Source: Sphingorhabdus_B arenilitoris
GTDB taxonomy: Bacteria > Pseudomonadota > Alphaproteobacteria > Sphingomonadales > Sphingomonadaceae
Length of the DNA stretch: 64,000 nucleotides
Direction of reading: 5' to 3'
Assembly: GCF_042651485.1 (NCBI RefSeq)
Contig: NZ_JBHSDH010000013.1
Span: forward strand, 1,550,001 to 1,614,000
Part shown: one piece after another, positions 51,727 to 60,727 of the stretch
Numbering within the stretch: the first letter of the stretch is position 1
Layout of the letters: the number at the start of each line of letters is the position of its first letter
Position numbers and translations under genes: made by a program
The notes under the pieces: model-generated
What the model was told of the DNA's origin: nothing
The model's database searches: none
What the model saw: only the letters and a program-made list of their open reading frames with translations

Positions 51727-52503
51727 TTACTTTTTAGCTGCTGGTGCTGGCTGAGCTGGCGCTGCTGCTGGACGCGCTGGCGCAGCGGCTGGAGCGGCAG
51801 GTTTCACCTTACCATCCGAGCTGATGTAGCCCAGCACGTCATTCGAAAATGCCGCAAGGCTACGTGCGATCGATTTATTACGGGCCTGAAGCCAGTTATA
51901 AGCAAGCACAGCAGGAACAGCAACGAACAGACCGATAGCAGTCATGATCAACGCTTCACCAACCGGGCCAGCAACCGCATCGATCGATGCCTGACCAGCG
52001 ATACCAATTTTAATCAGCGCCGAGTAAATACCGATAACCGTTCCGAGCAAACCAACGAAAGGAGCCGTTGCACCCACCGTTGCCAGGAAGGACAGACCGC
52101 CCGCCAGTTTATTATTGATCGAATTTTCCGAACGCGACATCGCGCCGTGGAGCCAGTCATGCGCTTCAACCGGATCGGTCAGCAAACCGTGCTGCGCGTC
52201 GGCTTCGATGCCGTCGTCAACCAGTTGACGATAGGCGCTATTCTTATCCAATTTCGCAGCGCCTTCTTTCAGGCTGTTTGCGCGCCAAAAACCAGCGCGA
52301 ACCTGTTGCGCCTGCTTCATCACTTTATTCTGCTCGAGCAACTTGGTGAACAAAATATAGAATGACCCGATTGACATGATCACGAGCACAACGAAAATCG
52401 ACCATGAAATTGGACCACCTTCGTTCAATGCCTCAATAAGGCCAAATTTGTTTTTCGGTGCTTCTTCAGCAGCCTGTAGTAAAATTGCTAACGACATCTT
52501 CAT
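51727..52503 (-). CDS. exbB: ExbB/TolQ-family proton-channel protein
   Basis: A 258-residue ExbB protein with three membrane helices: WSIFVVLVIMSIGSFYILF, then LSFLATVGATAPFVGLLGTV and EALIMTAIGLFVAVPAVLAY. The conserved TVGATAPFVGLLGTVIGI and AIGLFVAVPAVLAYN motifs include the channel-lining Thr/Ala positions. The C terminus is a Pro/Ala repeat tail (APAAAPARPAAAPAQPAPA), about 35 residues. GAGAGG precedes both ATGs at 52503 and 52497. Confidence 0.94.
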   Translation of the reverse strand: MKMSLAILLQAAEEAPKNKFGLIEALNEGGPISWSIFVVLVIMSIGSFYILFTKLLEQNKVMKQAQQVRAGFWRANSLKEGAAKLDKNSAYRQLVDDGIEADAQHGLLTDPVEAHDWLHGAMSRSENSINNKLAGGLSFLATVGATAPFVGLLGTVIGIYSALIKIGIAGQASIDAVAGPVGEALIMTAIGLFVAVPAVLAYNWLQARNKSIARSLAAFSNDVLGYISSDGKVKPAAPAAAPARPAAAPAQPAPAAKK

Positions 52504-52567
52504 TTCCTCTCAGAAAAATATTCTCTTCATGTAGGTCCGGCGCAAGACCCCCTCGCGCCGAACAAAA

Positions 52568-53257
52568 TTATCTCGGTATTTCCCAGCGTACACGGCTCGA
52601 CCAGGTGCCCGTCGTTGGATTTCCATTCCCATCCAACTTCGGATTAAACCGACCGCGACGTGTCATTTGCTTGCAGGTCTCCGCGTCCAAATCAGCGTGT
52701 CCGCTTGGACTCGTTATCTGACAATCGGTTACTCGGCCATCGGGCCCAACGGTCAAACGGAACCCAGTCGTGCCTTCACGTTCCTGCTGCAATGCGCGGC
52801 GAGGATAGTCGTTGGCGTTGGCCCAGTTGCCTGGATTGCCACGAGGTTCCGGATTCGCCCGTTGCGGTGGTGGCGTAGGCGGAGGCGGCGGAGGCGGCGG
52901 TGGCGGCTTCGGCGCAGCCGGAGCTGGCGGAGCGGCACGCGGAGTCACCGGAATTTGCGGCGGCGGGTCAACAACCGTCCGAACCGTCGGCGGCGGGGTT
53001 ACCGTACGCACAATGGGCGGAGGCGAGACAACCGGCGGCTCGATCTGTTTTTCGGGCTCGGGTGGTGGTGGCTCTTCCTCTTCGGGGGGTTCTTCTTCCT
53101 TGACGTCGACGACGTTTAGTCTTTCCTTCGCCTTTTGCACCGCCTCATAAGCGAGACCAGTAACAAAAGCATAACCCAGAAAGGCGTGGAGAAGAACGAC
53201 GAAAAAAATCGCAATCATGCGATTCGTACTCATTCCTTGTTGGTCAGCATATGCCAT
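52568..53257 (-). CDS. tonB: TonB-type energy transducer
   Basis: A 229-residue TonB: one N-terminal membrane helix (MIAIFFVVLLHAFLGYAFVT, with the His conserved in many TonB proteins), an acidic KEEEPPEEEEPPPP stretch, a long Pro-rich periplasmic spacer with poly-Pro runs, and a C-terminal domain (YPRRALQQEREGTTGFRLTV then DGRVTDCQITSPSGHADLD). Heads the tonB-exbB-exbD-exbD operon, which energises outer-membrane receptors for siderophores, vitamins and carbohydrates. Proline codons cause the long Gly-rich open frame on the other strand. Confidence 0.94.
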   Translation of the reverse strand: MAYADQQGMSTNRMIAIFFVVLLHAFLGYAFVTGLAYEAVQKAKERLNVVDVKEEEPPEEEEPPPPEPEKQIEPPVVSPPPIVRTVTPPPTVRTVVDPPPQIPVTPRAAPPAPAAPKPPPPPPPPPPTPPPQRANPEPRGNPGNWANANDYPRRALQQEREGTTGFRLTVGPDGRVTDCQITSPSGHADLDAETCKQMTRRGRFNPKLDGNGNPTTGTWSSRVRWEIPR

Positions 53258-53498
53258 GCGGAAACGACTCTCCTAACTTCCCTTATTGATCGGGTGGGCA
53301 GGACTCGGCGTTAACCTTAATCTTTGCTCACCCATTTGATCGAAATATTATTTTTTCATTCGAATCCCTCAAAGCTTTAGCGGCGCAAAAACGCCCGTGC
53401 AATCGTATTTAGAAGATTCATGTGCAATTCATGTAATATTCTATCATATAGCCGCGATGTAAGGATCAATGATCCACCGCAATCAATGGGAGTCCGCA

Positions 53499-54344
53499 AT
53501 GCGTCTTGGCAAAAGTAATTATCTTTTAACCTCATTATCAATCATTTGTTTGACCGCACCTGCAGCATTTGCGCAAAATCAATTTGCCCTTCCCGCAGAG
53601 GGAGCGGCCTATGCCGATGTCGCCGATCTCGTTACAATTTCGCCCATGATTTTGGATGCAACCGTCAAAAAAGTGCAGAAATTATCCGCTGAACAGAGCG
53701 TCGGCGTGCCGCAAAATATCCAACGAACGGTGATAATCGCTGACATCAACGCCCTGATTCGCGGTACAAAAGGCGTGGCGGGCCAGGTTCGGTTTTTGCT
53801 CGATATTCCCAAGGATGCGCGAGGCAAAATTCCAAAGCTGAAAAAACAGCGTTTCTTTATATTAGGCAAAAGCGTTAACGGACGCCCCGATATGATACAG
53901 TTGTCGCGCCCCGACGCGCTTGTCAGCTATAGCGAGGCCAATAATGCGCTGCTGCGCGGTATCACGCAGGAAGCCGTCAAATTGGACGCGCCGCCGGCCG
54001 TCCTGGGCGTATCAAGCGCATTTTATAGCCCCGGCACGGTTATTGGCGAAGGCATTAGCCAAATATTCCTGCGGACGGCGGGTAACCAGCCTTTTTCCAT
54101 TTCCGTCGCTAGCCGCCCCGGTCAGTCCAAAATCTGGTCTGTATCAACCAGCGAGCTGATCGAAGAAGGCGCCGCAACGCCCCGCCGCAACACGTTGCTA
54201 TGGTACCGGCTTGCCTGCGGATTGCCGCGCAGTTTGGATAGCAGCCTGATAGAAGCCAACGAAGGCGAGCGCGCAGCAAAGGCGCAGGCCGACTATCAAT
54301 ATGTCATCGATGCGCTTGGCCCTTGCGGGCGGACACGCAGCTAA
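53499..54344 (+). CDS. Secreted protein of unknown function
   Basis: A 281-residue protein with a Sec signal peptide (MRLGKSNYLLTSLSIICLTA, cleavage after AFA). The mature part starts QNQFALPAEGAAYADVADLV. It has a single Cys pair (LACGL, GPCGRT), a beta-rich domain with RTVIIADINALIRGTKGVAG then QVRFLLDIP and RFFILGKSV. I know no family name; it looks like a conserved periplasmic protein of sphingomonads. ATG 53499 is six bases after GGGAG; the frame extends ten codons upstream. It is divergent from the tonB operon and convergent with ppc. Confidence 0.7.
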   Translation: MRLGKSNYLLTSLSIICLTAPAAFAQNQFALPAEGAAYADVADLVTISPMILDATVKKVQKLSAEQSVGVPQNIQRTVIIADINALIRGTKGVAGQVRFLLDIPKDARGKIPKLKKQRFFILGKSVNGRPDMIQLSRPDALVSYSEANNALLRGITQEAVKLDAPPAVLGVSSAFYSPGTVIGEGISQIFLRTAGNQPFSISVASRPGQSKIWSVSTSELIEEGAATPRRNTLLWYRLACGLPRSLDSSLIEANEGERAAKAQADYQYVIDALGPCGRTRS

Positions 54345-54364
54345 GCCGCCTATCCGCTGCTGCG

Positions 54365-57055
54365 CTATCCGCTGTTGCGCAGCGCGGTTGCAATGGCGTT
54401 AATGGTCAGCTGAATACCTTCGCCGATGCGCGGATCGGCTTCGCCAGCGCGGTGCCGTTTCATCAATTCAATCTGCAGCAGGTTCAGCGGCTCTATATAC
54501 GGGAGCCGCAGCTGGATCGAATTGTTGAGCGCGGGATTGGCGTCCAGCAGATGCGCCTGTCCGGTCGCATCCAATAAGCTGTCATGCGCCTTTTGCCAGC
54601 TGCCCTTGATCTGTCCAAACAGGGTGCCAGCCATCGCCTGATCCTCAACCAGTCCCGCATAATGGGACGCAATGCCCATATCGGATTTGGCCAGCACCAT
54701 TTCCATATTGGCCAAAATCGTTTGGAAATAGCTCCATTCGCTGGCCATGGCTTTCAACAGGCCCTTATCCGCAAAATCATCGAGCGCCTGACCCGTGCCA
54801 TACCAACCCGGCAACATAACCCGCGCCTGCGCCCAGCTAAATACCCAAGGGATGGCCCGCAAATCTTCAATCGCGTCGCTCGCCTTACGGCTGGCGGGGC
54901 GCGATCCAATTTTCAGGGTCGCAATCTCGTTAATCGGTGTCATTTGCCGGAAAAACTGACGGAAACCATCGGTTTCATAAACCAGCCCGCGATAATGGCG
55001 AAAGGCGGAGGCGGACAATTCGCTCATCGCGGCGCGAAACCGGGCTTCATCGCCTGCATCAATTTTATCGGGCGACAGCGTGGCCAGCATCGTCGCCGAT
55101 GCCATTGTTTCAAGCGAGGTAACGGCATTGTCGACCGTGCCATATTTGGCAGCGATCACTTCGCCCTGTTCGGTAATACGGATGCGGCCTTGCACCGTAT
55201 CCTTGGGCTGCGCTTTAATCGCGCCAAACGCGCTGCCACCGCCGCGCCCCACTGCACCGCCGCGTCCATGGAATAATTGCATCGACACGCCGACATCGGC
55301 AAATACCGGGGCCAGCGCGGACGATGCCTGATACAGCTCCCATGTCGAGGTGATGTATCCGCCGTCTTTGTTGGAATCGGAATAGCCGATCATCACTTCC
55401 TGATGCCCGCGTGCCTGCGCCAGAGCGCGCATCGGTTCCAACGCAAAAAACGCCTTCATTGTTTCGGGTGCAGCTTGCAAGTCGGCGATGGTTTCAAATA
55501 GGGGCACGGACATGATCGTCGCCGACGGAGTGCCGTCTTCTGCCACACGGTACATGCCTGCCTGTTTGGCCATTACATATACTTCCAACATATCCGAGAC
55601 GCTTTCGGTCTGGCTGATGTTATATGTGGTGATAGCGCCGGCGCCATAGTGTTTTTGCGCCCATGCGGCGGCACGCACGATGGCGAGTTCTTTTGCGGTT
55701 TCTTCGCTATAGTCATGCCATTCATCGGCAAGCGGCCGGTTATGCGATAATTCGGCGAGCAGCAATTTGACCCGAGCGTCCTCATCCAGCGCCAGATAGT
55801 CAGCCTCTACCCCAGCGGCCTTCATCAATTCTGCCACCACCCGTTCATGCACAACGCTATTCTGCCGCAAATCGAGCGTCGCGAGGTGAAAGCCGAAAAT
55901 TTCAACCGCGCGGATCAACCGGCCCAGTGCGCCGCCGGTTGACAATGCTCCCCCGCCGCCCGCGGCCAGACCATTGGCCAACGTCACCAGATCGGCGCGA
56001 AGGTCATCGGGCGTGGCATAAGCCTCTCCGGCCAGCGCCGATGGCCGTGGCGGCTGATCCCCGACCAAAGCAACATGGGTCGCGCAAAGCCGCGCATAAA
56101 TGCCTGACATTGCCCGGCGATAGGGTTCATCCGCGCGGCTGGGTGCGGTATCGCCGCTGCGTTCGGCCAGCTCCATCACGGCGGCTGGCGTATCGCTATT
56201 GCGGCTGCTGATCGATATTTCCGCGCCGAGTATATGGATCTGTTCCAAATAATGGCGAATGGCCGTGCCGCCATCGCGGGCCATGGCGTAGCGCAGCGTT
56301 TCGGCATTCACAAACGGATTGCCGTCCCGGTCCCCGCCAATCCATGTGCCTAGCCGCACAAAACCGGGCGGCCGGTGACCCAGCGCCTTCTCCCACCGCA
56401 TATAGAGCTTGGGCAAAGCGGTAAGGAAAACCTGCTGCATATAACTGCGCGCATTTTCAATCTCATCGGCAACAAACAGCTTTTCATTCCGCAACGGGCG
56501 GGTTTGCCATAGCAGCGCAATCTGACGGTAAATGGCATCGTCCACATTGTCACCATCGGGGGTCACATCCCGCCCCGCGTCGCGCATCGCCATCAAAGCT
56601 GCGATCCGGTTTTTATGGTCGATGATGCTTTTGCGCCTTACTTCCGTTGGGTGCGCCGTCAGCACCGGCACGATCAGGCTATTGGACAGCAGTTCCATCA
56701 ATGTGTGATCATCCACGCCTTCGCTGCGCAGCCGGATCAGCGCCTCCTCAAAACTTGCGCCTTCCTCTTTCGCCACGCCTTGGCGGTCCTCGGCCAAATT
56801 GGCGAGCAAAGAAAATAACATGAAGCCGCGCACAAAATCGAGCGTGTCGTCAAGCGACAATGCGCCCAGTCCCCGGTCGCTGCTATCCGCGCCTGCAACC
56901 CCGCGATAGCGGTCAACGCTGGTCGAGCGGATATATTCGGTCTGCCGAAATAATTTATCGCCGCCATACGCGCGAATAACGTCGCCGAGCATTTTGCCCA
57001 GCAAGCGGATATCGGGATTTTGGGAAATGGTCGATTTGGGTGCAGTTTCAGTCAT
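54365..57055 (-). CDS. ppc: Phosphoenolpyruvate carboxylase
   Basis: Carboxylates PEP to oxaloacetate to refill the TCA cycle. 896 residues, normal for bacterial Ppc. The catalytic His is in VLTAHPTEVRRKS (about 130-142), the mobile-loop region FHGRGGAVGRGGG at about 600, MIGYSDSNKDGGYITSTWEL around 555-575, and the C-terminal QLRLPYIEPLNLLQIELMKR with the final Gly typical of the family (NSG end). No regulatory phosphorylation site at the N terminus, as in other bacteria. Confidence 0.97.
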   Translation of the reverse strand: MTETAPKSTISQNPDIRLLGKMLGDVIRAYGGDKLFRQTEYIRSTSVDRYRGVAGADSSDRGLGALSLDDTLDFVRGFMLFSLLANLAEDRQGVAKEEGASFEEALIRLRSEGVDDHTLMELLSNSLIVPVLTAHPTEVRRKSIIDHKNRIAALMAMRDAGRDVTPDGDNVDDAIYRQIALLWQTRPLRNEKLFVADEIENARSYMQQVFLTALPKLYMRWEKALGHRPPGFVRLGTWIGGDRDGNPFVNAETLRYAMARDGGTAIRHYLEQIHILGAEISISSRNSDTPAAVMELAERSGDTAPSRADEPYRRAMSGIYARLCATHVALVGDQPPRPSALAGEAYATPDDLRADLVTLANGLAAGGGGALSTGGALGRLIRAVEIFGFHLATLDLRQNSVVHERVVAELMKAAGVEADYLALDEDARVKLLLAELSHNRPLADEWHDYSEETAKELAIVRAAAWAQKHYGAGAITTYNISQTESVSDMLEVYVMAKQAGMYRVAEDGTPSATIMSVPLFETIADLQAAPETMKAFFALEPMRALAQARGHQEVMIGYSDSNKDGGYITSTWELYQASSALAPVFADVGVSMQLFHGRGGAVGRGGGSAFGAIKAQPKDTVQGRIRITEQGEVIAAKYGTVDNAVTSLETMASATMLATLSPDKIDAGDEARFRAAMSELSASAFRHYRGLVYETDGFRQFFRQMTPINEIATLKIGSRPASRKASDAIEDLRAIPWVFSWAQARVMLPGWYGTGQALDDFADKGLLKAMASEWSYFQTILANMEMVLAKSDMGIASHYAGLVEDQAMAGTLFGQIKGSWQKAHDSLLDATGQAHLLDANPALNNSIQLRLPYIEPLNLLQIELMKRHRAGEADPRIGEGIQLTINAIATALRNSG

Positions 57056-57124
57056 GCCGCCCTAATTGCTGTGCCAAGGCCGCAGGTCAAGCGCTTCGCA
57101 ACTTTTTGTTTCAATTTTCGGTAA

Positions 57125-57646
57125 TCAAAGCCCGATTATTTTAGAAAGCTGGTCAATTTCCTGATTTTGTTTTGCAACACCGTCGTTCATCTCTGCCTGA
57201 ATAGGGCGCAGCAGGGGCGAAATAATGATTATCGGCTTTTGCGATTCGACATCAAGCTGCGCCACCACCAAATCATCCATGGCCGCTGCAGCATTGACCG
57301 CATCGCTGCGCTCCTTATCCAGCCGGGAGACAAGCAGCTGCGCCTGTATCCAGCTTTCGCTGCCCAACGGGGTGCGGGCCGCTGCATTAGCCCTAGCCCG
57401 AACATTTGGCAGCATCGCCGCATAGCCCCCCGCCGCTGCGCGATATCGCGCGCGCAGTGTGTCTACTTTGGCGGCTATGTCGGCAGGCAGGCTGGTGGCG
57501 ACTGGAGTGGGCGGGACAATTGGGGCTTCTATCGCGCTATTTTGTTCAAATGGCCGCCGCTCCAAAGACGGGAATTCGCCGCTCGGCGTCGCACATCCGG
57601 CAAGCGTCAATGGGACAATTATCGATAGGACTGATTTCGGCGTCAT
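57125..57646 (-). CDS. Small lipoprotein, unknown
   Basis: A 173-residue lipoprotein: MTPKSVLSIIVPLTLAGC with Cys18. A Pro/Val linker (about 35-60) and then a largely helical domain (ADIAAKVDTLRARYRAAAGG, SESWIQAQLLVSRLDKERSD, AAMDDLVVAQLDVESQKP). No family recognised. The frame is open 20 codons upstream, but the signal peptide fixes the start at 57646. It is downstream of ppc on the same strand with 69 bases between. Confidence 0.65.
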   Translation of the reverse strand: MTPKSVLSIIVPLTLAGCATPSGEFPSLERRPFEQNSAIEAPIVPPTPVATSLPADIAAKVDTLRARYRAAAGGYAAMLPNVRARANAAARTPLGSESWIQAQLLVSRLDKERSDAVNAAAAMDDLVVAQLDVESQKPIIIISPLLRPIQAEMNDGVAKQNQEIDQLSKIIGL

Positions 57647-57928
57647 GGCAAACCGTTTACGGCGCAGCACGGACGCAAGCAAGTGATAGGTGCGGCCCAA
57701 GCGCATTTGATATATATTCAGACATAAAAAGCGCGCTGATAATAGTTACCCGAAACTGCCGAAAAACCGCCAAAAGGCGTTGACAAAAGGCGGAGGGCGG
57801 ACTAACTGGCCGCTCTCTAACGGGGCGAGACCGAATCATCTTTCGGCTCAACACTGTTGGTTTTCTGCGCCCCTCACAGGGCATAGAATCGGAATTGAAC
57901 GCCAAATTTTGGAACGGAAATATTAGCC

Positions 57929-58363
57929 ATGTTCGCTATCGTGCGCACTGGCGGCAAGCAATATCGCGTCGCCGCTGGAGATAAAATTGCAGTTGAAAAG
58001 CTGCCCGGTGAAGCTGGTGACAAAGTGTCGCTGGATGATGTCTTGCTTGCAGGCGAAGGCGATAAACCCGCCGATACCAAGGGTCTTTCTGTTTCCGCCG
58101 AAATTATTGCGCAGGAACGTGGTGAAAAAATCATCATCTTCAAGAAAAAGCGCCGGCATAACTACCGCCGCAAGCAGGGCCATCGTCAAAGCTTGACTTT
58201 GCTTCGCATATTGGGCGTGGGCAAAGAAGCAGCCAAGCCCGACGCGAAGAAAGAAGCCGCGCCAAAGGCAGAGGCCGAAGCAGAAAAAGCAGCGCCTGTT
58301 AAAAAGGCCGCAGCTGCCAAGAAACCAGCGGCCAAAAAAGCCGCCGCCAAGAAAGCCGACTGA
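57929..58363 (+). CDS. rplU: 50S ribosomal protein L21
   Basis: Ribosomal protein L21, 144 residues. Core MFAIVRTGGKQYRVAAGDKI to RRHNYRRKQGHRQSLTLLRI (about 1-103) is canonical. A Lys/Ala/Pro/Glu-rich tail of about 40 residues follows (KAEAEAEKAAPVKKAAAAKK), common in alphaproteobacteria. The ribosome site is weak (no clear GGAGG at the start). Followed by rpmA after 40 bases, the usual pair. Confidence 0.96.
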   Translation: MFAIVRTGGKQYRVAAGDKIAVEKLPGEAGDKVSLDDVLLAGEGDKPADTKGLSVSAEIIAQERGEKIIIFKKKRRHNYRRKQGHRQSLTLLRILGVGKEAAKPDAKKEAAPKAEAEAEKAAPVKKAAAAKKPAAKKAAAKKAD

Positions 58364-58403
58364 GCCGCAACCGCTCGGGCAAGATATTTTAGGAGTTTAG
58401 ACC

Positions 58404-58673
58404 ATGGCACATAAAAAAGCAGGTGGTTCATCACGTAACGGCCGCGATTCCGTAGGCCGCCGTCTTGGCGTCAAAAAATTTGGCGGCGAAGAAGTTATTG
58501 GCGGCAATATTATCGTGCGTCAGCGCGGCACCAAAGTCTATCCCGGTGCCAATGTTGGCTGTGGCCGTGATCACACTCTCTTTGCGCTCGCCGCAGGCCG
58601 CGTGCGATTCCACGCCGGTAAACTCGGCCGAAAATATGTGTCGGTGGATATGCCGGCCCAAGCCGCAGAATAA
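58404..58673 (+). CDS. rpmA: 50S ribosomal protein L27
   Basis: Ribosomal protein L27, 89 residues: MAHKKAGGSSRNGRDSVGRR then LGVKKFGGEEVIGGNIIVRQ and RGTKVYPGANVGCGRDHTLF. Start with AHKKAGGS is mature-like, without the processed N-terminal extension found in Firmicutes. Followed by two hairpins and a terminator. Confidence 0.97.
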   Translation: MAHKKAGGSSRNGRDSVGRRLGVKKFGGEEVIGGNIIVRQRGTKVYPGANVGCGRDHTLFALAAGRVRFHAGKLGRKYVSVDMPAQAAE

Positions 58674-58749
58674 TTTTGGACAATCGATGACGGGTTGTCC
58701 AATCGGACGACCCGGAAGCGGTCTGCATTATGCAACGCTTCACCTGACA

Positions 58750-58783
58750 GGGAGACGGGTCAACCGGTCTCCCTTTCTTTTTG
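58750..58783 (+). terminator. Rho-independent terminator of rplU-rpmA
   Basis: GGGAGACGGGT pairs with ACCGGTCTCCC and is followed by TTTCTTTTT. It lies about 75 bases after the rpmA stop. A first strong hairpin without T-run (CGGGTTGTCC-AATC-GGACGACCCG, about 58689-58712) precedes it. Confidence 0.9.
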
Positions 58784-58892
58784 CCTCAACCTCCCTGTTT
58801 TCCCGCCCCCAAAAGGGCCAATTGGACTTTGTCGCAATGCTGTAACGAAGCCACGCTAGTGGCGGCGCGGCGACAGGAAAATGGAGAGTGAA

Positions 58893-59480
58893 ATGTTCGC
58901 AAGAACCGAAAGATTGCTGTTGCGGCCCAGCTGGCCCGAAGATGCCGAAGCGCTGCACCGGGCCGCCTGTGATGAAGCCATTGCCCGCAACCTCGCTATG
59001 GTCCCTTGGCCCTATACGCTGGACGATGCGCGCTCATTTGCCGCACTGGACCAAGATCCGCTTTACCCCAATTTTCTGCTGTTGCAGCGCACCGATGGCG
59101 CACCTCGCATCATTGGCTCCTGCGGATTAGTTGCGCGCGAAGGCGGCGCAGAAATCGGATATTGGATTGCCCGGCCCTATTGGGGCCTCGGCTATGCCAG
59201 TGAAGCCGCCCGCGCTGTGGTCAGCATTGCGCGGGCCATCGGCCACCGCCGCCTCATCTCTGGCCATTTTACTGACAATCCCGCATCGGGCCGCGTGCTG
59301 CGCAAAATTGGGTTTCGGCCCACGGGCGAGGTTGTTCTGCGCCATAGTGCAGGCCGCGGATCAAAAGTGCCTTGTGCATTATATGAAATGCCGCTGGCTG
59401 AAGAGGATGGATTTGCCGGGCGTGATTATGACGCCCCTGACCCTGTCATGCCCTATGATGCGCAGCCAATGGCCGCTTGA
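58893..59480 (+). CDS. GNAT-family N-acetyltransferase (RimJ/RimL-like)
   Basis: A 195-residue acetyltransferase of the RimJ/RimL type: FARTERLLLRPSWPEDAEAL at the start, DGAPRIIGSCGLVAREGGAE in the middle, YWIARPYWGLGYASEAARAV (acetyl-CoA binding, WGLGYASEA), and the NPASGRVLRKIGFRPTGEV motif. ATG 58893 has GGAGAG upstream at the right distance; ATG 58881 has a too-close AGGA. It follows the rpmA terminator by 110 bases, so it is a separate unit. Confidence 0.88.
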   Translation: MFARTERLLLRPSWPEDAEALHRAACDEAIARNLAMVPWPYTLDDARSFAALDQDPLYPNFLLLQRTDGAPRIIGSCGLVAREGGAEIGYWIARPYWGLGYASEAARAVVSIARAIGHRRLISGHFTDNPASGRVLRKIGFRPTGEVVLRHSAGRGSKVPCALYEMPLAEEDGFAGRDYDAPDPVMPYDAQPMAA

Positions 59481-59488
59481 TCGGTGGA

Positions 59489-60457
59489 TCAGGCGGCCTT
59501 CGCCATGCGAGGATTTTTGCGGCGCTCGGCAAATTCTTGTTGCCCCGCATCCTGATCAGGCTCGGCCTTAGCCTTTCGCGCTTTAATCTCGGCCAACAGG
59601 CGCTCGCCTTTTGCAATCAGATGCCGGTCGTCAATATCCCAAGGATGGAAATTCGGCCTGAAAAACGCAAACCATGGCCGAATGCTCGCGCGCCCTATTC
59701 CGCTGCGGCCAAATCCGGATTTCATAAGGCCGAAGAGTGAGCGCCAGAATCCATAACCATCCTGCCGCAGCAATTCCATCTGCCCGCGCGTCCGGTTGAT
59801 CAGGAAGCTGATCGTTACAACGGTGAGAAAGCTTGTCCGCACGGCGTAACGGCGCAGCGGGCTCCAGTCTTTAACCGCATATTGCCAGGCATCGAAGGCA
59901 ACGGCCTTATGCTCAATTTCCTCTAGCCCATGCCATATCCAAAGTTCACGCAGATCAAGGTCCGAACCTTCTAAATGATGGTCGTTTTCCATGACTTCTG
60001 CGGCAACAATGGCGGTCAAATGTTCAATACACATGGTCGCGCCCAAACGGGTAAGCGCACTCCTTTTTTTAAAACGGCCAATAAATTTCTGGATCACCTG
60101 CTTCAGCGGTTCAATATCGTATCCAGCCGCGATGATGGAATCATTCATCACATCATGTTCGCGGCTATGCCCTGCTTCCTGCTCCACAAAATTGCGAATG
60201 TCGGCCGCAAGTGTCGGGGGCGTGCGTTTTTGCCACGGTTTTATACTGCGGATCATAAATGCTTCACCGGCCGGGAATACCGCCGACAGCGCATTGAAAA
60301 AGGCGCTGTGAAAAGGATCGCCGCGCACCCAATGCCGGTTCGGCGCAGGCGGCGTGTCGGTGCGAAAATCCCGTTTTTGCATCACAGCACCGGTCCCAGC
60401 TGCGCGCGCTGGAACACTCTCCTGTTGGTCGTCGTCTATCTGATATTTGGATCGCAT
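59489..60457 (-). CDS. PF10118-type predicted metal-dependent hydrolase
   Basis: A 322-residue protein with the His/Glu pattern of the COG3687/PF10118 group: NALSAVFPAGEAFMIRSI, FVEQEAGHSREHDVMN, MCIEHLTAIVAAEVMEN and WIWHGLEEIEHKAVAFDAWQ. The four E..H clusters suggest a di-metal site in a ferritin-like helical bundle. Function unknown. The ATG at 60457 starts with a 25-residue extension; the internal ATG at 60382 fits the typical family N terminus better. It is divergent from a TetR regulator and convergent with the GNAT gene. Confidence 0.8.
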   Translation of the reverse strand: MRSKYQIDDDQQESVPARAAGTGAVMQKRDFRTDTPPAPNRHWVRGDPFHSAFFNALSAVFPAGEAFMIRSIKPWQKRTPPTLAADIRNFVEQEAGHSREHDVMNDSIIAAGYDIEPLKQVIQKFIGRFKKRSALTRLGATMCIEHLTAIVAAEVMENDHHLEGSDLDLRELWIWHGLEEIEHKAVAFDAWQYAVKDWSPLRRYAVRTSFLTVVTISFLINRTRGQMELLRQDGYGFWRSLFGLMKSGFGRSGIGRASIRPWFAFFRPNFHPWDIDDRHLIAKGERLLAEIKARKAKAEPDQDAGQQEFAERRKNPRMAKAA

Positions 60458-60727
60458 AGGGATTTTTAGAAAATTCCTATAAATATACGCATAACAGACG
60501 TTATTAATTTACCCTTAAAACCGGCTTTTTGACACGGAAAGACAATAGCTTGCCTGGATTAAGGGTGTAAATTCTCGTCAAACAGTTTGCTGAGCATAGA
60601 TGGTTATAATCGCAGTCTCTGGTCGGTATGCCGAAGCGACTCTGTTCGCCTATGAGTGTGCATTTGATCATTTTTCTGTTGCCGCTGGGCATTTGGCGGT
60701 TCATTCAGTTAGAAATAATGAATAAAC

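Noticed and set aside
52812..53150. Gly-rich open frame of 112 codons opposite tonB
   Set aside because: The Gly runs are the complement of the Pro codons in the TonB spacer; there is no independent evidence of a gene.
57780..57808. TTGACA-17-TAACTG as rplU promoter
   Set aside because: The -35 is perfect but the -10 matches TATAAT at only two positions; too weak to list as a promoter.
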